Assembly (NCBI RefSeq): GCF_000423465.1
Contig: NZ_KE384023.1
Location: 1-55,098, forward strand
Direction of reading: 5' to 3'
Origin: Propionicicella superfundia DSM 22317
GTDB lineage: Bacteria > Actinomycetota > Actinomycetes > Propionibacteriales > Propionibacteriaceae
Length of the DNA stretch: 55,098 bases
Made by a program: the position numbers and the translations under genes
The notes under the pieces: generated by a model
The model's database searches: none
What the model saw: only the letters and a program-made list of their open reading frames with translations
Told to the model about the DNA's origin: nothing
Shown here: piece by piece, positions 23,945-32,133 of the stretch
Layout of the letters: the number at the start of each line of letters is the position of its first letter
Numbering within the stretch: position 1 is the first letter of the stretch

Positions 23945-25425
23945 CCGGCCGCACGAAGCCCCGACCGCCCGAGCGCGCCGGCGGACACCGGCCTCCCGCA
24001 CGGGGATGGTGGGGCCGCGGCGGCGGCCAGTCGAAAGTCCTCGACGGCCCCGTCCTGGCGCGCGGCACGACCGTCCAGGTGTGCGGACTGTGGCCGTGGG
24101 TCGTCGGCGCCGGCACCCCCCGCGCCGGCGTCCCCCTCGGCCGTCACCTCGACACCGGCGCCACGGTGTGCGCCGACCCGATCAGTTGGTTCCGCGACGC
24201 CCGGCTCATCGCCAACCCGTCCCTCTTCATCCTCGGCCTGCCCGGGCTGGGAAAGTCCACGGTGTCCCGGCGCATGGTCGTCGGCCTGGCCGGATACGGG
24301 GTGGTCCCGATGGTGCTGGGCGATACCAAGCCCGACTACGTGGACGCGATCCGCGCGATTGAGGGCCAGGTCATCGAACTCGGCCCGGGCAGGGGAAGCC
24401 TCAACGTTCTCGACCCCGGCGAATCCTCCGGCGCCGCAGCCCTGCTGCGCGACGCCGGGCATCCCACGGAGGCGGCGCAGGTCGAGGCGGACGCCCACAG
24501 CCGGCGCCGGGTCATCGTCTCGGCCCTGATCGCGATTCTGCGCAAAGCACCCGTGTCCGCGATCGAGGAGTCGATCCTCGGCCAGGCCCTGTACGTGCTC
24601 GACGCCCGCCACCCGGGAGTGCCGGTGCTGACGGATCTGCTGCAGGTGATCCGCGACGCGCCCGACCGGGTGCGCGAGGTGGCGGTCGACCGCGGGTCGA
24701 GGCAGCGGTACGACGAGATCACCGAGGCCCTCGAGGCGGCGCTGCTGTCGCTCGTCCGCGGCGGGCGGCTGGGCGACATGTTCTCCCGCCCGACCAGCGA
24801 GCCGATGCGGCGCGACCGCCCGGTCGTCTACGACATCTCCGGTCTGCCCGAAGGCGAGCAGGACCAGCGGGCCGCGGCGCTGCTGGCCTGCTGGAGCAAC
24901 GGCTTCGCCACCGTGAACGTCGCGCACACCCTGGCCGACGTCGGCCTGGAGCCGCGGCGTCACTACCTGACCGTGATGGACGAGTTGTGGCAGGCGCTGC
25001 GCTCCGGCCCGGCCATGGTCGATCGCACCGACGCGCTCACCCGGCTGAACAGGACCATCGGGACGGGCACGATCTTCATCACCCACACCATGGCGGACCT
25101 GGCCTCCCTGGCCACCGAGGAGGACCGCATGAAGGCCCGCGGATTCATCGAACGTGCCGGAATGGTGATCTGCGGCGGGCTCCCGGCCCACGAGATGCCG
25201 ATGCTGACCCAGGTCGTGCCCATGTCGCGCAGGGAGGAGACCCTGCTCGCGTCGTGGGCCACCCCGCCCGGATGGAAATCCGACAGGGACACCCCGCCGC
25301 CGGGCATGGGCAAGTTCCTGGTCAAGGTCGGCGGCCGCGCCGGGATCCCCCTCCAGGTGGAGCTGACGGCGACGGAGGCGGGCATCCACGACACGTCCCA
25401 CCGCTGGCACGAGGCGGAGCGGTGA
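23941..25425 (+). CDS. VirB4-like ATPase of the conjugation module
   Basis: 494 residues. The RecA-like ATPase domain shows Walker A ILGLPGLGKSTVSRRM (about 98-113), a DTKPDYVDAI motif and Walker B RHYLTVMDELWQAL (about 340-353), followed by the arginine-finger region RLNRTIGTGTIFITHTMADL. It belongs to the VirB4/TraC HerA-FtsK ATPases that power T4SS assembly and transfer. Together with the preceding SCO6880-like protein it probably corresponds to a split VirB4. GTG 23941 overlaps the previous stop by four bases, and the coupling-protein gene follows with the same overlap. Confidence 0.88.
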   Translation: MTGRTKPRPPERAGGHRPPARGWWGRGGGQSKVLDGPVLARGTTVQVCGLWPWVVGAGTPRAGVPLGRHLDTGATVCADPISWFRDARLIANPSLFILGLPGLGKSTVSRRMVVGLAGYGVVPMVLGDTKPDYVDAIRAIEGQVIELGPGRGSLNVLDPGESSGAAALLRDAGHPTEAAQVEADAHSRRRVIVSALIAILRKAPVSAIEESILGQALYVLDARHPGVPVLTDLLQVIRDAPDRVREVAVDRGSRQRYDEITEALEAALLSLVRGGRLGDMFSRPTSEPMRRDRPVVYDISGLPEGEQDQRAAALLACWSNGFATVNVAHTLADVGLEPRRHYLTVMDELWQALRSGPAMVDRTDALTRLNRTIGTGTIFITHTMADLASLATEEDRMKARGFIERAGMVICGGLPAHEMPMLTQVVPMSRREETLLASWATPPGWKSDRDTPPPGMGKFLVKVGGRAGIPLQVELTATEAGIHDTSHRWHEAER

Positions 25426-27245
25426 CCGCCAACAACCGCCGGCCCGAGCCCGGCCGGCTCGCCCGTCGCGAGTCGTGGCTGCTGGTGGGTCTCCTGTGCG
25501 TCGCGCTGGCGACGGTCGGCCTCGTCTGGGTGTCCGTCCAGGCCGGGAACGCACTCGCCGGCCTGGATCCGGTCCGTGACGATCCGTTCGTGCTGCTGAT
25601 CCACCTGGCCCAGGGAAAGGTCGCCTGGACGTCCTGGTCGACGGCCGTCGCAGCCGCGATCGCGGTCGTCCTCACGGTCGCCGCGGCAGTGGCCGTGCGC
25701 GCCAGGCCCCAGCGCCGACGAGGCCGCAGCCGGGTCGATCGGGCGGCCTCGTACATGGGCCGCGGTCGCGACATCGACGACCTCACCCTCCGGACCGCGC
25801 AGGAAAAGGCCCGGCGCCTCGGCGTCGCGGCGACACCCGGCGTGCCGATCGGCCGCAGCGTCGCCACCGGCGAGCGACTGTGGGGCTCGTGGGAGGACAT
25901 GCACATCGACATCTGGGGGCCGCGGACAGGGAAGACGACCTCCCGCGCGGTGCCGGCGATCCTGGGCGCACCCGGCGCCGTCCTGGTGACGTCGAACAAG
26001 CGCGACGTCGCCGACGCCACCCGGGACGTGCGGGCCAAGAGCGGCCCCGTGTGGGTGTTCGACCCGCAACGGATCGCCCTCGAAGAACCCGGCTGGTGGT
26101 GGAACCCGCTGAGCTACGTCACCGACGAGGTCAAGGCGCAACACCTTGCCGAGCACTTCGTGGCGGCGTCGGCCCGGCCCGGCGCGCGCTCGTCCGACCC
26201 TCACTTCGAGGACTCGGGCAGAGATCTCCTGGCCGGAATGCTGCTGGCCGCCGCGCTCGACGGCCGGCCCATCACCGCCGCGTACACCTGGCTCACGAAG
26301 CCGACGAACGAAGAGCCCGCCGACATCGTGCGCGACCACGGGATCCACCTCACCGCCGACCAGATGGTCGGCTTCGCGTCCCTGCCCGATCGCGAGCGCG
26401 GGTCGGTCTACAGCACCGCCCGGCGGTACGCGTCCTGCCTTACGAACCGGCAGATCGCGCGCTGGGTCACGCCGCACGGCGACGGCCCCGACCCACGCCC
26501 CCAGTTCCGGCCGGACGACTTCGTGCTCTCCGGCGGCACCCTGTACAGCCTGTCGAAGGAGGGCCAGGGCACGGCGGGCCCTCTCGTCACCGCATTGACG
26601 GTCGCCGTCGTGGAGGCCGCGGAGGAACTCGCCTCCCGGTCGGCGGGCGGGCGGCTCGCGACGCCGCTGCTGGGTGTGCTCGACGAGGCCGCGAACGTGT
26701 GCCGCTGGGCCGAGCTGCCGAACCTGTACTCGCACTACGGCAGCCGCGGGATCGTCCTCATGACGATCCTGCAGGGCTGGTCCCAGGGCGTCGAGGTGTG
26801 GGGCGAACACGGCATGCGGAAGCTGTGGTCCGCGGCGAACATCAGGGTGTACGGCGGTGGCGTGAACGACGACGGGTTCCTGGAGACGCTGTCGAAGGTG
26901 ATCGGCGACTACGACCGGATGACGTCGTCGACATCGTCCGGCCGCGGCCACCGCTCCGTGTCGGCACAGCTCCACCGTGAACGGATCCTGGACGTCTCGG
27001 AGCTGGCCTCCCTGCCAAAAGGCCGCGCCGTCGTCCTGGCCTCGGGGTCCCGCCCGACCCTTGTTCGGACCGAGCCGTGGATGTCCGGGCCGCAGGCGGC
27101 CGAGGTCGCGGCGTCGATCGCCGCCCACGACCCGCACGCCGAGCACACGATTCGTGAGGCGCAGACCGAGCTGGTGGCCGTCGAGACGGCCGCGGGATCC
27201 GAGGAGGCCGTCCTCGGGAACCCTCACGAGGGCAGGGCCTCATGA
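25422..27245 (+). CDS. VirD4/TraG-type coupling protein
   Basis: 607 residues. Two N-terminal helices at about 18-95 (WLLVGLLCVALATVGLVWVS; AVAAAIAVVLTVAAAVAVRA) anchor a TraG/VirD4 ATPase with Walker A DIWGPRTGKTTSRAVP (about 166-181), Walker B LLGVLDEAANVCRWAELP (about 416-433) and the SHYGSRGIVLMTILQGWSQG segment. Coupling proteins recruit the relaxosome or effector to the channel. GTG 25422 gives a GTGA overlap with the VirB4-like gene. No relaxase gene is found in the window, so the cargo is not evident. Confidence 0.9.
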   Translation: MTANNRRPEPGRLARRESWLLVGLLCVALATVGLVWVSVQAGNALAGLDPVRDDPFVLLIHLAQGKVAWTSWSTAVAAAIAVVLTVAAAVAVRARPQRRRGRSRVDRAASYMGRGRDIDDLTLRTAQEKARRLGVAATPGVPIGRSVATGERLWGSWEDMHIDIWGPRTGKTTSRAVPAILGAPGAVLVTSNKRDVADATRDVRAKSGPVWVFDPQRIALEEPGWWWNPLSYVTDEVKAQHLAEHFVAASARPGARSSDPHFEDSGRDLLAGMLLAAALDGRPITAAYTWLTKPTNEEPADIVRDHGIHLTADQMVGFASLPDRERGSVYSTARRYASCLTNRQIARWVTPHGDGPDPRPQFRPDDFVLSGGTLYSLSKEGQGTAGPLVTALTVAVVEAAEELASRSAGGRLATPLLGVLDEAANVCRWAELPNLYSHYGSRGIVLMTILQGWSQGVEVWGEHGMRKLWSAANIRVYGGGVNDDGFLETLSKVIGDYDRMTSSTSSGRGHRSVSAQLHRERILDVSELASLPKGRAVVLASGSRPTLVRTEPWMSGPQAAEVAASIAAHDPHAEHTIREAQTELVAVETAAGSEEAVLGNPHEGRAS

Positions 27246-27643
27246 ACGACTGGGGTGAGGACGAGCTGCACGAGGCCGCTCCGATGCTCTACTACGGCAG
27301 CGTCGACGAGTTCGTCCGTGAGTTCCTCCGCCATGCCTACCGTCGGCGCGTCGACGGTAGGCGGCGGTGCTGGGCGGCGGAGTGGTGGCGCTACGACGAG
27401 GCGGTGGCCCGTCTCGAAGCGCTGTGGCGCGCGTGGGAATCCCTCCGCCTGGATCCTGCGACGGGAATGAGCGTGTGGTGGCGAGACCATGCCGACTACC
27501 ACATGTCCGTCCTGCTGGATCCCGACGGGCCGTTCGCGGGCGTCGAGGGCGACCAGAACCAATCCCGCGTCACCGAGCCGCTGCCGTACGCGCCACCACC
27601 TGCGGGGCTGTTCGAGGACGCCCGGGACTCTGTGGGTTCGTGA
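27242..27643 (+). CDS. DUF4913 protein
   Basis: 133 residues. The DUF4913 core is clear: YYGSVDEFVREFLRHAYRRR (about 17-36), CWAAEWWRYDEAVARLEALW and LDPATGMSVWWRDHADYHMS. The domain is unusually rich in Trp and is found almost only beside actinobacterial T4SS coupling-protein genes. Its function is unknown. ATG 27242 overlaps the coupling-protein stop by four bases, so it is the last gene of the plus-strand operon. The next gene is convergent after 216 bases with no obvious terminator. Confidence 0.88.
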   Translation: MNDWGEDELHEAAPMLYYGSVDEFVREFLRHAYRRRVDGRRRCWAAEWWRYDEAVARLEALWRAWESLRLDPATGMSVWWRDHADYHMSVLLDPDGPFAGVEGDQNQSRVTEPLPYAPPPAGLFEDARDSVGS

Positions 27644-27859
27644 ACGCACCTGTGTCGGGCGAGCCTGGCGTCCGGAAGCTCGGCCAGCGCACCCGCCGGT
27701 GGGACCAACCCTCGATCGCGGGTCTCGCCGCGCGACGACAGCCGCCGGGGGCCGTCCGCGTCGCAGGGGTGAGCTCGCGCCCGGCGGCGTCGCGACGCCA
27801 GGCGGCGAACTCGACCGACGTCTACGGGAGTGCCGGTCTCGTCAGGTCGATGAAGATCG

Positions 27860-28729
27860 TCACCGTTCCGTTCCGTGCCCCCGGTCGTACTCCGGTGGCC
27901 GGTGGGCCGCTGTCGGCCCGGCGTGCGGAGAGCGGGGCGCGCCAACGGCGCCGCGGGCCTTGTCGGGGAACGCGGCGCGTGCCGTGGGCAGGCCGGCGTG
28001 CCCGCCGGTGGGTTCGGTGCCGGTTCGTTCCCGGGTCGCCTCGGCCGATGTGCCCTCGGCCGCGCGGGCAGGGTCGATCTCGGTGGCCCACTGTGTGAAC
28101 CGCTCGACGATCGCGACCCGCGCAGTCTCGCCGACGCCGTACTTTGCGAACTCGATTGGGTGGTACTTGGCTGCGTACCTCGGGTCCCTCAGCATCTCGA
28201 ACCGCTGGGTGAGCATCCTGCGATCCATCGGCAGAGCTTCCTGCTGGTCCCCGATCGCGAGCACCTCGGCGCGCGTGAACCTGCCCGACGTCACCACCGT
28301 GTCGATGTCGATGAAGTCGCGGACCTCACCGCGCGACCACAGCGCGCTCATCTTGCCGGCCACGGCGTCGCGCACATCCAGGACGGGGCCGATCTCGATC
28401 CGTGCGGGTGGGAACTCCCGGTAATTCGCGCCGAGCTGGATGTCGCTGGACTCCCCGGTCGCGCGATCGACGACGTGCATGTCCACGAACGTCCGTCCGA
28501 CGGTCTTGTCCTCGACGTCGAATCCCGCCTCGCCGAGTGCCGCCCGCACGCGCTGGGCGGCCTCGGCGAACCGGTCGGGCTCGAACCGGTCGGTGAACAG
28601 GTCGACGTCCATCGACGGCCGATCACCCATGCCGTTCGCGGAGATGGCATATCCACCGGCCAGGACGAATCCGTACTCCTCGGCCTCGCGCAGCCCGATT
28701 CGGGCAAGACGCTCGTGGATCTCCTTCAT
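27860..28729 (-). CDS. AbiEii-like nucleotidyltransferase, probable toxin
   Basis: 289 residues. The nucleotidyltransferase signature is GFVLAGGYAISANGMGDRPS (about 20-39) followed by MDVDLFTDRFEP, with the metal-binding D-x-D. A conserved lysine in AVAGKMSALWSRGEVRDFID (about 128) completes the AbiEii/AbiGii pattern. About residues 225-289 form an Arg/Pro/Ala-rich low-complexity tail over DNA resembling the 61-base repeats at 6881, so the native C-terminus may have been extended. ATG 28729 comes three bases after the stop of a small gene that exists in two tandem copies. It is unrelated in partner type to the AbiEi-linked toxin at 2758. Confidence 0.82.
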   Translation of the reverse strand: MKEIHERLARIGLREAEEYGFVLAGGYAISANGMGDRPSMDVDLFTDRFEPDRFAEAAQRVRAALGEAGFDVEDKTVGRTFVDMHVVDRATGESSDIQLGANYREFPPARIEIGPVLDVRDAVAGKMSALWSRGEVRDFIDIDTVVTSGRFTRAEVLAIGDQQEALPMDRRMLTQRFEMLRDPRYAAKYHPIEFAKYGVGETARVAIVERFTQWATEIDPARAAEGTSAEATRERTGTEPTGGHAGLPTARAAFPDKARGAVGAPRSPHAGPTAAHRPPEYDRGHGTER

Positions 28730-28732
28730 GAG

Positions 28733-29083
28733 CTAGACGACCAGTGCGCGCACCGGGAGGACGCGCAGTTCGGCGAATTTCGCCGTCCACGCCTCGCGGC
28801 ACCGTTTCGGCAGGTTCAGGTCGGGCCACAGCCGTAGCAGCGTCGCCCGATCCAGGAACGCGGCGTGCTCGTCCGGGTACCCGTCGCGGACGATCGCGCT
28901 GTAGGCCGTCCACAGCCCGTTGGGGGAGTCGAGGTTGTAGGTCGGTTCCGGCGCTGTCTTGATGTGCGGACGCACGCGGATCACGCCTGACGTCGGCCCG
29001 TGCAGGTCGTCGAGCGAGTCGGGCGTGTGGTACACGATGTGGTCGGCGTACCGCCAGCCACGCGGGATCACGGAGTCAGTCAT
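28733..29083 (-). CDS. Unknown small protein, partner of AbiEii-like toxin (copy 2)
   Basis: 116 residues starting MTDSVIPRGWRYADHIVY. No known antitoxin domain is recognised; visible features are SLDDLHGPTSGVIRVRPHIK, a central TAYSAIVRDGYPDEHAAFLD and a basic C-terminal half (LPKRCREAWTAKFAELRVLP). It ends three bases before the AbiEii-like start, a spacing typical of antitoxin-toxin operons. It differs from the upstream copy (29140-29490) at six residues, all within about 41-60. The antitoxin role is inferred only from position. Confidence 0.7.
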   Translation of the reverse strand: MTDSVIPRGWRYADHIVYHTPDSLDDLHGPTSGVIRVRPHIKTAPEPTYNLDSPNGLWTAYSAIVRDGYPDEHAAFLDRATLLRLWPDLNLPKRCREAWTAKFAELRVLPVRALVV

Positions 29084-29139
29084 GGTCCTCGCCTTCCTGA
29101 CTTTCAAGGCTACCGGGCGTCCGAGCCCTTTCATGTGGG

Positions 29140-29490
29140 CTACACGACCAGGGCACGCACCGGGAGGACGCGCAGTTCGGCGAATTTCGCCGTCCACGCC
29201 TCGCGGCACCGTTTCGGCAGGTTCAGGTCGGGCCACAGCCGTAGCAGCGTCGCCCGATCCAGGAACGCGGCGTGCTCGTCCGGGTACCCGTCGCGGACGA
29301 TCGCGCTGTACCCCGCCCACAGCCCGCCGGGGGAGTCGAAGTCGTAGGTCGGTTCCGGCGCTGTCCTGATGTGCGGACGCACGCGGATCACGCCTGACGT
29401 CGGCCCGTGCAGGTCGTCGAGCGAGTCGGGCGTGTGGTACACGATGTGGTCGGCGTACCGCCAGCCACGCGGGATCACGGAGTCAGTCAT
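29140..29490 (-). CDS. Unknown small protein, partner of AbiEii-like toxin (copy 1)
   Basis: 116 residues, the duplicate of the gene at 28733. The repeat unit is 407 bases and includes the upstream region (GGTCCTCTCCTTCCTTC near the start, TAGCCTTGA as possible -10). Changes relative to copy 2 are K/R, N/D, L/F, N/G, T/A and A/G (110 of 116 residues identical), clustered between residues 41 and 60. Both copies have intact frames and starts. It is not adjacent to its own toxin gene, so it could be a spare antitoxin or a diverging variant. Confidence 0.7.
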   Translation of the reverse strand: MTDSVIPRGWRYADHIVYHTPDSLDDLHGPTSGVIRVRPHIRTAPEPTYDFDSPGGLWAGYSAIVRDGYPDEHAAFLDRATLLRLWPDLNLPKRCREAWTAKFAELRVLPVRALVV

Positions 29491-29519
29491 GGTCCTCTCC
29501 TTCCTTCTGGCCCTCAAGG

Positions 29520-29651
29520 CTACCCGCAGGGAGTGTCGTGGCCGTTCGCGGGCGGCCGCTCGGCTCGACGTGACGGGCTGGGGCGCGCGGCCGTGCCGAC
29601 GACTCCACGCCGCCACCTCTTGCGAGAGCGGGTGTTCGAAGGCATGCTGGA
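29520..29651 (-). pseudogene. Remnant of a TetR gene start
   Basis: On the minus strand from ATG 29648 the frame reads MPSNTRSRKRWRRG and then loses all resemblance to a regulator. The first ten codons and about 70 bases around them align with the start and promoter of the intact TetR gene at 12471 (MPSNTRTRNRG). The rest of the regulator is missing. The intact relative is 17 kb away, with the conjugation module between. Confidence 0.55.
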
Positions 29652-29676
29652 CAGCCAGAACCGGACAAGGCTGTCC
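29649..29676. promoter_or_regulatory. TetR-type operator upstream of the KstD-like gene
   Basis: GGACAGCC (29649-29656) and GGCTGTCC (29669-29676) form a perfect 8-bp inverted repeat with a 12-base centre. The surrounding bases (TTCGAAGGCATG on the left, CCGGACAAG in the centre, GTCCGG-TTCG on the right) match the operator at 12476-12502. It lies 25 bases before the flavoprotein start. Confidence 0.65.
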
Positions 29677-29700
29677 GGTTTCGCCGACGGAGGGGACGCC

Positions 29701-31350
29701 ATGACCGAACACGAGGACCAGACGTACGACCTGATCGTCGCGGGCACGGGAGTAGCGGCGTTCGCCGCGGCGCTCGCCGCGGCTGATGCCGGACTGCGGG
29801 TGCTGATGCTGGAGAGCACGGACCGCTGGGGCGGGAGCAGCGCCATGTCGGGCGACGGCCTGTGGCTGCCGAACAATCCGCTCATGCAACGGGCCGGGGC
29901 CGGCGACTCTCGCGAGGACGCCCTCGCCTACCTCGAGGCGACCGTCGGCGATGCCGGACCCGCGACGTCCCACGCCCGCAAGGAGGCCTTCGTCGACAAC
30001 GTCGCCGGCTTCGTCGCGCTCGCCGAGCGGCACGGCGTGACGTTCGTCCGAGCGCCCGACTACCCGGACTACTATCCGGAGCTGCCGGGCGGCAAGATCG
30101 GCCGCGCGATCGAGGTCGCGCCCTTCGACGTGCACAGGATCGACGGCTGGTGGGACACGGCCCGCGGCCAGGACGGCGTGCCCGCCCCGGTGAAGACCGA
30201 CGACTTCTGGCTGCTGTCCCGTGCCTGGTCCACGCCGGGAGGTCTCGTCCGTGGCGCGCAGGTCGTGGGCCGGACGCTCGGCACGCTGCTGCGGCGCCGG
30301 CGGAGCGTGGGCATGGGCGCCGCGGTGACGGCCGCGCTGCTGGACGTCGCGCTGCGGCTCGGGGTCGAGGTCCGCCTGTCCTCCCCGGTCGAGGACCTGC
30401 TCGTCGCCGACGGCCGTGTCACCGGCGTCCGCACGTCGCAGGCAGGCGCGAGCGTCGACGTCCGCGCGACGCGCGGGGTCGTCCTCGCCGGCGGCGGCTT
30501 CGATCACAATGCCGAGTGGCGTGAGCGCTATCAGGGTGTGGACGGCTCCGACTCGTCGGGCTCGCGCGGCAATCTCGGCACCGCCATCGAGGTCGCCATG
30601 CGCATCGGCGCCGCGGTCGACCTCATGGACGACGCGTGGTGGGGCGGGTCGATCCCGCCGGCCACCAAGGACGGCAGCGCGGCCTTCCTCGTCAGCGAGC
30701 GGTCCATGCCGTACTCGATCATCGTGGACGCGGCCGGAGCCCGGTTCGCCAACGAGTCGGAGTCGTACGTGGACCTCGGGCACCACATGCGCGAGCACGC
30801 CGAGACCGTGCCGGGTCAGTCCTGGATGATCACAGACGTCCGCCACGCGCGCCGGTATCTGCGCTCGTACGCGCTGGATCCGCGCGCGGTGAAGGCGATG
30901 ACGGAGGCGGGGATCATGGTGAAGGAGCCGACGCTGCCCGCCCTCGCCTCGCGCATCGGCGTCGACGCGGCGGGCCTCCAGGCGACCGTGGGCAGGTTCA
31001 ACGGCTTCTGCCGATCCGGCGTCGACCAGGACTTCGGCCGCGGGAACTCGGCGTACGACCGGTACTACGGCGATCCGCTGGTACGCCCCAACCCCAACCT
31101 CGGGCCGATCGAGAAGGGACCCTTCACTGCGGTGAAGATCGTGCCCGGCGACCTCGGCACCAAGGGCGGCCTGCTGTCCGACGAGCATGCGCGTGTGCTG
31201 CGCGAGGACGGTTCGGTGATCGAGGGGCTCTACACCGCCGGCAACAACTCGGCCTCGGTGATGGGACGCACGTATCCCGGGCCCGGGTCGACCCTCGGCC
31301 CGGCGGCCGTCTTCGGGTACCTGGCGGGCCGTCACGCGGCGGCCGGCTGA
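29701..31350 (+). CDS. FAD-dependent 3-ketosteroid-1-dehydrogenase-like flavoprotein
   Basis: 549 residues. The N-terminal FAD-binding motif is DLIVAGTGVAAFAAALAAAD (about 10-29) with the downstream E in LMLESTDRWGGSSAMSGDGL. A second conserved region VVLAGGGFDHNAEWR occurs near 260. Family-typical active-site segments are SMPYSIIVDAAGARFANESE (Tyr like KstD Y318) and GRTYPGPGSTLGPA near the C-terminus (Tyr and Gly like KstD Y487/G491). KstD-type enzymes introduce a C1-C2 double bond into ketosteroids; related members act on other ring ketones, so substrate is open. GGAGGGG precedes ATG 29701. The operator upstream suggests TetR control. Confidence 0.85.
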   Translation: MTEHEDQTYDLIVAGTGVAAFAAALAAADAGLRVLMLESTDRWGGSSAMSGDGLWLPNNPLMQRAGAGDSREDALAYLEATVGDAGPATSHARKEAFVDNVAGFVALAERHGVTFVRAPDYPDYYPELPGGKIGRAIEVAPFDVHRIDGWWDTARGQDGVPAPVKTDDFWLLSRAWSTPGGLVRGAQVVGRTLGTLLRRRRSVGMGAAVTAALLDVALRLGVEVRLSSPVEDLLVADGRVTGVRTSQAGASVDVRATRGVVLAGGGFDHNAEWRERYQGVDGSDSSGSRGNLGTAIEVAMRIGAAVDLMDDAWWGGSIPPATKDGSAAFLVSERSMPYSIIVDAAGARFANESESYVDLGHHMREHAETVPGQSWMITDVRHARRYLRSYALDPRAVKAMTEAGIMVKEPTLPALASRIGVDAAGLQATVGRFNGFCRSGVDQDFGRGNSAYDRYYGDPLVRPNPNLGPIEKGPFTAVKIVPGDLGTKGGLLSDEHARVLREDGSVIEGLYTAGNNSASVMGRTYPGPGSTLGPAAVFGYLAGRHAAAG

Positions 31351-31362
31351 CAAACCCACCCG

Positions 31363-31385
31363 AGGCGTCCGCCGTCAGGACGCCT
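31363..31385. terminator. Hairpin between convergent flavoprotein and rpsN genes
   Basis: AGGCGTCC (31363-31370) and GGACGCCT (31378-31385) form a perfect 8-bp stem with a 7-base loop. It overlaps the stop codon of the minus-strand S14 gene and lies 13 bases after the flavoprotein stop, so it can serve both directions. Confidence 0.6.
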
Positions 31386-31674
31386 TCCGGATGCCCGGCA
31401 GGTAGCCGGCGTGGGCGAGTTCGCGGAAGCGGATCCGTGACACGCCGGCCACGCGCAGGAAGCCGCGCGGCCGTCCGTCGACCGCGTCGCGGTTGCGGAT
31501 CCGTGTCGGGCTGGCATCGCGGGGGAGACGGGCCAACGCCGCCCGAGCGACGCTGCGCTGTTCGGGTGTGGGTGCCCGGCGGGCCTGTTCCTTCAGCGCG
31601 GCCCGGCGGGCGGCGTACCGGGCCACCGTGCGCCGACGCCGTTCGTTCGCGACGATCTTGGACGTCTTGGCCAT
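31375..31674 (-). CDS. rpsN: Ribosomal protein S14, zinc-independent paralogue
   Basis: 99 residues starting [17 protein letters not shown], the long S14 form without the CxxC-CxxC zinc ribbon (there is no Cys in the protein). The C-terminal [20 protein letters not shown] and [20 protein letters not shown] are the conserved rRNA-binding part. Such C-minus paralogues replace the zinc-binding S14 in the 30S subunit under zinc limitation. It lies last in the minus-strand trio with L33 and L28, one base after the L33 stop. Confidence 0.95.
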   Translation of the reverse strand: MAKTSKIVANERRRRTVARYAARRAALKEQARRAPTPEQRSVARAALARLPRDASPTRIRNRDAVDGRPRGFLRVAGVSRIRFRELAHAGYLPGIRKAS

Positions 31675-31675
31675 G

Positions 31676-31846
31676 TCAGCGCGACTCGGTGAAGTCGAGG
31701 TGCCGGCGCACCACAGGGTCGTACTTCCGCAGGACGAGCCGCTCGGGGCTGTTGCGGCGGTTCTTCCTCGTGACATAGGTGTAGCCGGTGCCGGCGCTGG
31801 AGCGCAGCTTGATCACCGGGCGCAGGTCCTTGCTCTTCGCGGCCAT
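31676..31846 (-). CDS. rpmG: Ribosomal protein L33, zinc-independent paralogue
   Basis: 56 residues: [20 protein letters not shown], then [20 protein letters not shown]. The fold-defining [13 protein letters not shown] is canonical L33, while the two CxxC zinc pairs of the C-plus form are absent. The start at 31846 coincides with the stop of the L28 gene (one-base overlap). It is part of the zinc-starvation set under the Zur-type box at 32101. Confidence 0.95.
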   Translation of the reverse strand: MAAKSKDLRPVIKLRSSAGTGYTYVTRKNRRNSPERLVLRKYDPVVRRHLDFTESR

Positions 31847-32094
31847 TACAGTCGCACCCCCGTCCGGCGCAGGTCGGCGACGACCGCGTCGATGCCGCGC
31901 CGGTCGATCGTTCTGATGCCCCGTGTGCTGAGCGTCAGGGTGACGTGGCGGCCGAGGCTGGGAACCCAATAGCGCTTGCGCTGCACGTTGACGTCGAACC
32001 GGCGACGGGTGCGCCGATGCGAGTGCGAGACATTGTTACCGAAGCCGGGACGGCTGCCGGTCACCTGGCATGTGCGGGCCACGATCCTCCTCAT
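31846..32094 (-). CDS. rpmB: Ribosomal protein L28, zinc-independent paralogue
   Basis: 82 residues from ATG 32094 ([13 protein letters not shown]). The canonical L28 start would be the GTG four codons later ([20 protein letters not shown]), and AGGAGG just before that GTG supports it; both are possible. The remainder ([20 protein letters not shown]) is typical. Only one Cys is present, not the zinc-binding set. First gene of the minus-strand trio, diverging from L31B over the Zur-type box. Confidence 0.93.
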   Translation of the reverse strand: MRRIVARTCQVTGSRPGFGNNVSHSHRRTRRRFDVNVQRKRYWVPSLGRHVTLTLSTRGIRTIDRRGIDAVVADLRRTGVRL

Positions 32095-32100
32095 GTATAT

Positions 32101-32115
32101 TGAGAGTCATTATCA
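32101..32115. promoter_or_regulatory. Zur-type operator between divergent ribosomal-protein genes
   Basis: TGAGAGTCATTATCA, read on the minus strand as TGATAATGACTCTCA, matches the actinobacterial Zur consensus TGAAAATGATTTTCA at 12 of 15 positions and is itself partly palindromic. It lies 7 bases from the L28 start and 18 from the L31 start, in the only AT-rich patch of the region. It overlaps the likely -10 of the minus promoter (CAATAT). Zinc-loaded Zur would repress both arms. Confidence 0.78.
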
Positions 32116-32133
32116 ATAACGATAGCAGGTGAC

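Noticed and set aside
13357-28729. The whole 13.4-28.7 kb region as one integrative element using the integrase at 306-1655
   Set aside because: The attachment site at 1829-1852 places that integrase's element to the left, and more than 10 kb of host-like genes lie between.
29140-31359. 739-codon minus-strand frame reading through the flavoprotein region into the duplicated small gene
   Set aside because: Only its last 116 codons (the small gene) have a proper start and a near-identical paralogue; the rest is antisense of the flavoprotein.
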